Assembly: GCA_003512175.1 (NCBI GenBank) | Contig: DOSP01000089.1 | Coordinates: 1-6,045, forward strand | Reading direction: 5' to 3' | Source: Candidatus Kerfeldbacteria bacterium | GTDB taxonomy: Bacteria; Patescibacteriota; Patescibacteriia; UBA9570 | DNA length: 6,045 bases | In this document: one piece after another, positions 1-5,461 of the stretch | How positions within the stretch are numbered: position 1 is the first letter of the stretch | How the letters are laid out: every line of letters begins with the position of its first letter | Program-made: the position numbers and the translations under genes | Notes under the pieces: model-generated | What the model was told of the DNA's origin: nothing | Databases searched by the model: none | Seen by the model: the letters and a program-made list of their open reading frames with translations, nothing else

Positions 1-7
1 CGTGAGT

Positions 8-35
8 GACCCCTTCCTATTCAGGAAGGGGTTTT
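8..35 (+). terminator. Rho-independent terminator for a rightward gene ending left of the window
   Basis: CCCCTTCC (10-17) pairs with GGAAGGGG (24-31) around the hexaloop TATTCA (18-23). The stem can extend outward by A9-T32 and a G8-T33 wobble. TTTT follows directly at 32-35 on the + strand, the classic intrinsic terminator layout. On the - strand no T-tract follows, so it serves + strand transcription. No + strand gene lies in the window to its left, so the gene it ends must be outside and would converge on ychF. Confidence 0.7.
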
Positions 36-49
36 GGGTTATAAAGTTC

Positions 50-84
50 AAAAAAACTTTTTCTCTCTCCTGAATAGGAGAGAG
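50..84 (-). terminator. Probable terminator downstream of ychF
   Basis: Read on the - strand, CTCTCTCC pairs with GGAGAGAG (63-84) around the hexaloop TATTCA. After a six-base AAAAAG spacer comes a run of seven T (complement of 50-56). The spacer makes it imperfect as an intrinsic terminator, but its place 54 bp past the ychF stop fits. Its core is the exact reverse complement of the core of the hairpin at 10-31. A third, weaker stem (TCTCG 88-92 with CGAGA 100-104) lies between it and the ychF stop and has no T-tract. I see no gene in 1-137. Confidence 0.5.
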
Positions 85-137
85 ATGTCTCGAGTTTGAC
101 GAGAGACAGAGTGAGGTGTTGGTGGGATGGAGGAAGT

Positions 138-1184
138 CTATGAGTGATGTATCTCCACTACATCCCCATCTTGCATCACGTAATTCTTTCCTTCCATTCG
201 TAACCAACCCTTGTCTCGTGCGGCTGACCAGCTGCCGGCTTCAAGCAGCTTATCCCAGCCAATCACTTCCGCTCGAATAAATTTCTCTTCAAAGTCCGTG
301 TGAATAACGCCAGCGGCTTTGGGTGCCTTGGTCCCACATGTGATTGTCCAAGCGCGTGTTTCATCCTCACCTGTTGTCAAAAATGACTGAAGATTCAACA
401 GTTGATAACACGCGGTGATCAGTTTTTCTAGCCCGGTTTGTTGCATACCTAATTCCTGCATCATCATCTTGGCGTCAGCATCGAGTAATTCAGCCAATTC
501 TGCTTCGATCTTGGCAGAAATCCGCACGCCCGAGCCGCTTTGGACAGCCGATTCATCCACGTTGGTGACATACAGCATGGGCTTTCTGGTCAGAAGGTTA
601 TAGTGTTTAATCAGCGGTTCCTCTTTTTCTGCATCCAATGATACAGTGTTGGCTAACTGCCCGGCCGATAGCGCTGTTTTCAATTTTTCGAGCACGGCTA
701 ATTCAGCCACGGCGGTTTTATCTTGCCCACGCACCCGTTTTGTTAATTTCTCCCAGGCCGATTCAATCTGTTGCAGATCAGCCATAATCAACTCAAGGTT
801 AATGACTTCAATATCATTTTTTGGATTCACTTGGCCGTGCACATGGACTACATTATCATCGGTAAATTCACGCACCACTTGTACAATCGCGTCTACATCA
901 CGAATATTCGTCAAAAATTTATTCCCCAAGCCCTCTCCCTTGTGGGCACCAGCCACTAAGCCAGCAATATCGACAAATTCAATTACCGCTGGCACAATTT
1001 TTTTGGAATGCGATAAGTCAGCCAGTTTCTGCAAACGCTCATCTGGCACCGGCACGACACCAACATTGGGGTCAATGGTACAAAACGGATAGTTACTGGC
1101 TTCCACCTGTAATTTCGTCAGCGCCTTAAACAAGGTAGACTTTCCTACGTTCGGTAGACCCACGATGCCAATTTGCAGAGCCAT
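138..1184 (-). CDS. ychF: Ribosome-binding ATPase YchF (Obg/OLA1 family)
   Basis: This is a cytoplasmic P-loop NTPase of the Obg superfamily that binds ribosomes and, unusually for the group, prefers ATP. The 348-residue product has the Walker A loop GLPNVGKS at 9-16, the switch/G3 motif DIAG at 72-75 followed by a typical GEGLGN segment, and NVDE at 208-211 in place of the GTP-specifying NKxD. That replacement is the YchF hallmark. A G5-like SAK follows at 223-225. A C-terminal TGS-like domain runs from about 265 to the end and includes RAWT, IHTDFE and EGKNY..QDGDVVE. The protein is about 15 residues shorter than the E. coli protein as I recall it, and the loss maps between NVDE and SAK. 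The start lies one base after the glyA stop, and GGAG sits ten bases upstream inside glyA, so the two are probably co-transcribed and coupled. It ends in TAG. Family assignment is very secure; the exact cellular role of YchF is not settled. Confidence 0.97.
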   Translation of the reverse strand: MALQIGIVGLPNVGKSTLFKALTKLQVEASNYPFCTIDPNVGVVPVPDERLQKLADLSHSKKIVPAVIEFVDIAGLVAGAHKGEGLGNKFLTNIRDVDAIVQVVREFTDDNVVHVHGQVNPKNDIEVINLELIMADLQQIESAWEKLTKRVRGQDKTAVAELAVLEKLKTALSAGQLANTVSLDAEKEEPLIKHYNLLTRKPMLYVTNVDESAVQSGSGVRISAKIEAELAELLDADAKMMMQELGMQQTGLEKLITACYQLLNLQSFLTTGEDETRAWTITCGTKAPKAAGVIHTDFEEKFIRAEVIGWDKLLEAGSWSAARDKGWLRMEGKNYVMQDGDVVEIHHS

Positions 1185-1185
1185 G

Positions 1186-2436
1186 CTAGTTGAACTCCGT
1201 ATATAACGGAAACTGGTCAGTCAACACTATTGCTGCCTGTTTGACTTCTGCCTTCACCATGGCGTTATCATGATTCTTCAACGTTTTCAAAATCAAGGCC
1301 GCAATCTGTTTCATCTCGGGTTCTTTCATGCCGCGAGTGGTCATAGGCGGAGAACCCAGACGAATACCAGATGGATCCATTGGTCCACGGGGATCATCCG
1401 GAATTGTATTCATATTCAAAGTAATGTTCACTTCATCCAGCACGGTTTGGGCAATTTTCCCCGTAATGCCTAATGGGGTCACATCAGCGACAATCAGATG
1501 ATTATCCGTTGTGCCGCCATGCATAACCTTTAAGCCGCCAGCCGCTAGTTCCGTACACAGCACTTTGGCATTCAAGCGAATTTGCTTGGCGTACATTTTA
1601 AATTCTGGTGTCATGGCTTCACCCAAGGCCACGGCTAATGCAGCAATTTGGTGTTCGTGTGGACCACCCTGTAAGCCGGGAAACACTGCTTTATCGATCG
1701 CTTTGGCATGCTTGGCCTTACACATAATCATGCCGCCACGTGGACCACGCAAAGTTTTATGAGTAGTGGTGGTGACAACATCAAATAATGGGACGGGATT
1801 ATTCAGCTCGCCGGCGGCAATCAAACCAGCAATATGTGCTATATCCGCCATTGTCATCGCTCCCACTTCATCCGCAATGTTTTGAAATGACTGATAATCC
1901 AAATCTCGTGAATACGCCGAAAACCCAGCCAAGATTAATTTTGGTTTATGTTCCAACGCCATCTGACGCAGGTTGTCAAAATCAATCAAACCAGTTTCGA
2001 CATTTGTTTTGTACCGAACAAAGTTGTAGACCTTAGCCATGAACGTGACTGGGTGCCCATGGGTTAAATGGCCACCGTGCGTGAGATCCATCCCTAACAC
2101 CGTGTCGCCAGGTTGCAAGAGTGCTGTATAGACAGCTAAGTTTGCTGGAGCACCAGATAGCGGCTGCACATTGACGTGTTCGGCTCCAAAGATTTTTTTC
2201 GCACGATCAATGGCCGCCTGTTCAACCTTATCAATCCACTGATTTCCGCCGTAATAGCGTTTGCCGGGATAGCCTTCGGAATATTTATTGGTGCAGACAC
2301 TGCCGAGGGCTTCTAACACAGCTGGAGACACAAAATTCTCCGATGGAATCAGCTCAATATTATGCCGCTGCCGATCCAATTCACTGGTAATGTATCCCGC
2401 CAGTTCCGGGTCTTGGGTGCGCAGATGTTCTAACAT
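1186..2436 (-). CDS. glyA: Serine hydroxymethyltransferase
   Basis: This PLP enzyme of the cytoplasm interconverts serine plus tetrahydrofolate with glycine plus 5,10-methylene-tetrahydrofolate, feeding one-carbon metabolism. The 416-residue length is typical of bacterial GlyA. Visible landmarks are IPSENF at 30-35, KYSEGYPGKRYYGG at 51-64 (substrate and dimer contacts), SGAPAN at 94-99 (PLP phosphate), MADIAH at 196-201 with the Asp198 that contacts the pyridine nitrogen, and TTTTHKTLRGPRGG at 222-235 with Lys227 as the Schiff-base lysine. Arg359 in SGIRLGSPP is the substrate carboxylate arginine. No key residue is missing. ychF follows after one base. Upstream is a 63-bp gap with a hairpin and a possible weak promoter, so glyA-ychF may be transcribed both from the elp3 side and by itself. 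No Shine-Dalgarno is visible before the ATG. Confidence 0.98.
   Translation of the reverse strand: MLEHLRTQDPELAGYITSELDRQRHNIELIPSENFVSPAVLEALGSVCTNKYSEGYPGKRYYGGNQWIDKVEQAAIDRAKKIFGAEHVNVQPLSGAPANLAVYTALLQPGDTVLGMDLTHGGHLTHGHPVTFMAKVYNFVRYKTNVETGLIDFDNLRQMALEHKPKLILAGFSAYSRDLDYQSFQNIADEVGAMTMADIAHIAGLIAAGELNNPVPLFDVVTTTTHKTLRGPRGGMIMCKAKHAKAIDKAVFPGLQGGPHEHQIAALAVALGEAMTPEFKMYAKQIRLNAKVLCTELAAGGLKVMHGGTTDNHLIVADVTPLGITGKIAQTVLDEVNITLNMNTIPDDPRGPMDPSGIRLGSPPMTTRGMKEPEMKQIAALILKTLKNHDNAMVKAEVKQAAIVLTDQFPLYTEFN
1195..1198 (-). promoter_or_regulatory. Shine-Dalgarno sequence of ychF
   Basis: GGAG on the - strand, ten bases before the ychF ATG and inside the last codons of glyA. It supports the chosen start. 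It is the only clear Shine-Dalgarno match I find ahead of any gene in this window. Confidence 0.5.
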
Positions 2437-2442
2437 GCCCGT

Positions 2443-2472
2443 AGTCTAGCACAGCACTTAAAAACTTGGCTA
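2443..2472 (-). promoter_or_regulatory. Possible glyA promoter (weak, would give a leaderless mRNA)
   Basis: On the - strand TAGCCA (2467-2472) could act as a -35 box, 4 of 6 against TTGACA. An 18-bp spacer leads to TAGACT (2443-2448), 4 of 6 against TATAAT and preceded by an extended TGC. Only six bases separate the -10 from the glyA ATG, so transcription would begin at or next to the start codon. That fits the lack of a Shine-Dalgarno but is unproven, and matches of this quality occur by chance. Confidence 0.2.
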
Positions 2473-2477
2473 CTCGA

Positions 2478-2495
2478 TGGTGGCGGGTACCACCA
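2478..2495 (-). other. GC-rich hairpin between gene C and glyA
   Basis: TGGTGG and CCACCA form a six-base stem around a six-base loop, starting four bases past the stop of gene C. The nearest T-run on the - strand (five T, complement of 2460-2464) begins 13 bases beyond the stem, too far for a normal intrinsic terminator. It could be a weak attenuator, an RNA processing or stability element between the upstream genes and glyA, or nothing functional. Confidence 0.35.
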
Positions 2496-2499
2496 AAGA

Positions 2500-2985
2500 C
2501 TAACGCGGCCTGCGTCTTTCACGCGGCTCGTCAATAATTCCACGATCTTTTCGAATTGCATTTAGCAATTCTTGAGAATCAATTTCAGGAAAAGCAGCCT
2601 GAATAACTGCTTGCATACTTCCGGACCTTTCTAAGGCTACCTGTCTAATGGCCTTTTTTCCTTCATGGGCCGCTTCATCGGCAATCGATAGATCGGTACT
2701 TAGAGTTTGAGCACACAAACTCATTACTGAATTACACTGATCTCGTACAGCCAACGTGAATAACTCCTGTAACAGTGGGGTGGGATCGATTGCACGATCA
2801 ATGAATTGTTGTTGTAGAGCGACCGAAGCCTGCACCGCAGCTAGCCCTTGTTCCTCTGATAAACGCCTCAACAGCTTACCCACATCAGATCTAAAACGAT
2901 GCATGAACAGTTGACGTACTGCTTTTTGTTGGTCGGCAGTCAGAGTAGGATACACTTGATGCAATGGTTCGTTAAGGTATGACAT
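2500..2985 (-). CDS. Hypothetical helical protein C, diverged paralog of A and B
   Basis: I do not recognise a named family. The 161-residue product is hydrophilic and looks all-helical, with no signal peptide or membrane segment. The C-terminal tail is strongly basic (RERRRPR). The reading frame is open further and another ATG lies at 3087, but that would overlap gene B by 95 bp. The ATG at 2985, seven bases after the B stop, makes the N-terminus line up with B (LH..Y..L then DQQ.A; DQQ at 18-20 here, 12-14 in B). A second shared block is 65-95 (AID..., RD at 81-82, SV at 86-87), which aligns without gaps to 75-105 of protein A with about 10 of 31 identities by eye. AFPE at 131-134 matches AFPD at 112-115 of B. 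No Shine-Dalgarno is visible, which suggests coupling to B. It ends in TAG. The existence of the gene is well supported; its function is unknown. Confidence 0.8.
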   Translation of the reverse strand: MSYLNEPLHQVYPTLTADQQKAVRQLFMHRFRSDVGKLLRRLSEEQGLAAVQASVALQQQFIDRAIDPTPLLQELFTLAVRDQCNSVMSLCAQTLSTDLSIADEAAHEGKKAIRQVALERSGSMQAVIQAAFPEIDSQELLNAIRKDRGIIDEPRERRRPR

Positions 2986-2992
2986 AGTAAAG

Positions 2993-3430
2993 TTAGCGTA
3001 ATTTACGTCTCTGGGTGAGGCGTGGCTCGGGGCGATCGGCTGCTGCGTGACGACGCTGCGCTTCAAGGGCAATCTCCTCAAAGTCATCTGGAAACGCTAC
3101 CCGTAATCGAGCAGACAACTCTGTTGCATCAGGCATTGCGATGCTGAGCTCGCCAATCAAATCCGCTACGTTCTCAATATGACCTCGTTCTTCAATGCAC
3201 TCAAAGATACCATCAAGCAAATTTGCATCGCATGGTCCAACCGAGCTTAATTTTTCTAGTTCTAGAACAACATTTCTTTGTAAAATATCCGACAGTTTTT
3301 CAAAATCATCCCCGTAGAGATCCTGTGCCTCCATTTCTTGGAGATCATCTTTAAACAACTGGCTGGCACACCACCGAAAAAATGCCCGTTGTTGATCATT
3401 CAAGCTTTCGTAGTAATGATGCAACGACAT
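2993..3430 (-). CDS. Hypothetical helical protein B, diverged paralog of A and C
   Basis: No family is recognised. The 145-residue product is acidic through the middle, mostly helical by composition, and carries a basic tail (LTQRRKLR) like that of C. There is no signal peptide or membrane segment. I chose the ATG at 3430, which follows the TAA of gene A after a single base and places MSLHHYY opposite the start of C. In-frame ATGs at 3445 and 3451 would overlap A by 14 to 20 bases and add only five or seven residues, so they cannot be excluded. The shared family block is near 66-95 (CDAN.LL, then NV at 87-88), and AFPDD at 112-116 pairs with AFPE in C. The small helical fold and basic tail could suit an RNA- or protein-binding accessory, but nothing in the sequence proves a role. 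Confidence 0.8.
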   Translation of the reverse strand: MSLHHYYESLNDQQRAFFRWCASQLFKDDLQEMEAQDLYGDDFEKLSDILQRNVVLELEKLSSVGPCDANLLDGIFECIEERGHIENVADLIGELSIAMPDATELSARLRVAFPDDFEEIALEAQRRHAAADRPEPRLTQRRKLR

Positions 3431-3431
3431 A

Positions 3432-3920
3432 TTACGCTTCGCCATGATCAAAGGTCATACCGCGCCGCATTGTTTGCTCGGCTTTAACACGTAACTCAGC
3501 CCCAAAATAACGATTTGTTCGGTCCATCAACGATCGAAATCGACGATCAAATTGTTCTCGCTCAGCGGTTGATGGCACTTCTTGAAGTAATTGTTTTTGT
3601 TGATCAAGATAGACCCGCAAAATTTGACTGACGGATTTGAAACCATCACGCCGACACAGTGGAGAAAGATTGGCCAAAATAGCCTCAGCATCAATACCAG
3701 TTTCTACAAAATCATCGAGCATTTGGGATAACTCCTTGTCCTGCTGTGCATCCGCTAGGCTGCCATCAACTGTCTCCATCATCCCTGAGACGGCCTCTTG
3801 ATGATACAGACCATCCAGGGCTTCCCGGAACAGTTTTTGCGCGTCTGACCCTTTCACTTCACCAATATCTTGATAGATTTGCCAGAGATGATTGGCAAGT
3901 AGATTATCGCTACGCTTCAT
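3432..3920 (-). CDS. Hypothetical helical protein A, coupled to elp3
   Basis: No family is recognised. The 162-residue product is charged, soluble-looking and probably all-helical. Its ATG overlaps the elp3 TGA as ATGA, a 4-bp overlap typical of translational coupling, and no Shine-Dalgarno precedes it, so it is probably made by ribosomes finishing elp3. It looks like a diverged relative of C: L.Q+Y at 12-16 and LF at 30-31 have the same spacing as in C (8-12 and 26-27), and 75-105 (GIDAEAIL..., RD at 91-92, SV at 96-97, final L) aligns to C 65-95 without gaps. The C-terminal part (about 120-162) differs from B and C and lacks their arginine-rich end. B follows after one base. Context suggests a link to tRNA wobble modification or translation, but this is inference from operon position only. 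Confidence 0.8.
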   Translation of the reverse strand: MKRSDNLLANHLWQIYQDIGEVKGSDAQKLFREALDGLYHQEAVSGMMETVDGSLADAQQDKELSQMLDDFVETGIDAEAILANLSPLCRRDGFKSVSQILRVYLDQQKQLLQEVPSTAEREQFDRRFRSLMDRTNRYFGAELRVKAEQTMRRGMTFDHGEA

Positions 3921-5461
3921 ACGAGTGATTTTACCATATATTCTTCAATGAGTTGGTACCCTTGTTTCTGATAGTACTTCCTTACGCCTACTCCGGCAAT
4001 CACGGCTATCTTACGAAATCCAGCCTCACGGGCAATCTGTTCAGCCTGTTCCATCAATCTCCGGCCAAAGCCACGATGTTGTACGGCTGTTCCCTCTTCC
4101 GCTACCGGCACTAACTGCCCATAGACATGCAACTCTCGAATAATGGCACAATCTTGTAATTCTGCATACCAGTGCTGATCACGCTGTTGCAAACGTAAGC
4201 GTACAAAACCAAATAATTTTTTGTGGGCTGGATCTTCATAGGACAGAAAATACTCTGTACCCGCTGCAGATTCATAACTTCGAGTCACTAACTCGGCTGC
4301 ATCCACGCCAGTTAAATCAGCGCGGGGTTCGCGACAGCGGATGCAGACACACTGCACCCCTTTGTGTTGCATGATCTGCCGTAAGTTAGTAACGGTATTT
4401 CCCGCGATGATGGAATTTTCTGGGATATCCCGCACCAATCGTTCAATGCGCACGTACGGTGGGACAACCGCTTTGATATCCGCCAGTAAGTTCGTGAGTT
4501 CCTCCTCGGAATACGATTTATACCGTCCCGCTTTCCAGTGACGATACAATGGCGCCGAGCGCACCACTACACACGGATAAATTTTAATGTGATCGGGCTG
4601 GTAGCCTGGATGACTGAAAATTGTTTTGATGTCGTTGAGATCCGAAATTGGTGCGGAACCAGGTAAGTTCTGCATCATGTGGAAGGTAATTTTCAAACCG
4701 GCTTCTTTAAGCAATTTTGTCGCTTCTTGCACCCGCTCATTGGTTTGATCACGTAAATTTAACGCCAACACATGTTTGTTCAAACTTTGTACACCAATCT
4801 GTACACGGGTAGCGCCAAACCAGCGTAGGCGTTTTACTTCGGCTTCATCAATATGGTCTGGTCTGGTTTCTAAGGTGCAACCAATCACGCGATACTGGGC
4901 TGTTTCATTTTTCGTTTTGGCTTCATCAAGGGTAGCGGCGCCAGCTTCGTCTTGGTTAAACCCATCGTAACACCGTTTCATGAACCACTCTTGGTAGTCA
5001 TTTGGGTATGCTGTCCAGGTACCACCTAATACAATCAGCTCACACTTTTCTGGTACGTGCCCATTATTTTCCAACGCTTCAATCCGCTTGGTCACTTGCA
5101 GATAGGGATCAAACCGTAACCGCAATGCCCGCATGGCACCGGGCTCGGTATCGATATAACTTTTCGGCATGTTGGCTTCGGTGGGACAATAGATGCAGCG
5201 ACCGGGACACTGATACGGTTTGGTTAAGACGGTGATTGGTGCGATACCAGATAATGTGCGGATGCTGCGCACCTGTAATACCCGTTGCAAAACGGTATCA
5301 ACCAGCTGCATTTTTTTATACTCGGACAAAATTTGTGCATTGGTCGGCATCGATATGCCATAATGCTTGGCGACTTCGGCCTTCACTGTACGCAAAGACC
5401 GGGCATCTGTTACACTGCGTTCAAGAGATTTTGTAATGATATCACGTAATGCTTCCGTCAT
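3917..5461 (-). CDS. elp3: tRNA U34 carboxymethyltransferase Elp3 (radical SAM / GNAT)
   Basis: Elp3 uses a 4Fe-4S cluster, SAM and acetyl-CoA to attach a carboxymethyl group to C5 of the tRNA wobble uridine (cm5U34). The 514-residue protein has a helical basic N-terminal region (1-75) for tRNA binding. The radical SAM domain has Cys85, Cys89 and Cys92 (C-x3-C-x2-C in QCPGRCIYCPTE), then GGTW at 146-149, ETRPDH at 198-203 and a VQIGVQS strand at 220-226. A zinc-site-like CVCIRC at 371-376 follows. The C-terminal GNAT acetyltransferase domain (about 385-514) carries the acetyl-CoA loop QHRGFGRRLM at 461-470 and KYYQKQGY at 495-502. All catalytic elements look intact. In eukaryotes Elp3 works inside the six-subunit Elongator complex; some bacteria, such as Dehalococcoides, have a stand-alone Elp3, and this sequence resembles that type. 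Its start overlaps the start of the divergent Trm9-like gene, and its stop overlaps the start of gene A. No Shine-Dalgarno is visible; the N-terminal residues fit bacterial Elp3, which supports this start. Confidence 0.96.
   Translation of the reverse strand: MTEALRDIITKSLERSVTDARSLRTVKAEVAKHYGISMPTNAQILSEYKKMQLVDTVLQRVLQVRSIRTLSGIAPITVLTKPYQCPGRCIYCPTEANMPKSYIDTEPGAMRALRLRFDPYLQVTKRIEALENNGHVPEKCELIVLGGTWTAYPNDYQEWFMKRCYDGFNQDEAGAATLDEAKTKNETAQYRVIGCTLETRPDHIDEAEVKRLRWFGATRVQIGVQSLNKHVLALNLRDQTNERVQEATKLLKEAGLKITFHMMQNLPGSAPISDLNDIKTIFSHPGYQPDHIKIYPCVVVRSAPLYRHWKAGRYKSYSEEELTNLLADIKAVVPPYVRIERLVRDIPENSIIAGNTVTNLRQIMQHKGVQCVCIRCREPRADLTGVDAAELVTRSYESAAGTEYFLSYEDPAHKKLFGFVRLRLQQRDQHWYAELQDCAIIRELHVYGQLVPVAEEGTAVQHRGFGRRLMEQAEQIAREAGFRKIAVIAGVGVRKYYQKQGYQLIEEYMVKSLV

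Noticed and set aside
646..1092. 148-codon open frame on the + strand
   Set aside because: It lies wholly antisense to ychF, whose protein is unmistakable, and its translation has no recognisable motif.
2481..2499. T-box-like GGTGGTACC on the - strand ahead of glyA
   Set aside because: It matches part of the T-box antiterminator consensus, but the gap is only 63 bp with no room for stem I and a specifier loop, and no terminator with a T-tract follows. The match is explained by the small TGGTGG/CCACCA hairpin.
2986..3087. 34-residue N-terminal extension of gene C from the ATG at 3087
   Set aside because: It would overlap gene B by 95 bp, and the alignment with B starts at the ATG at 2985.
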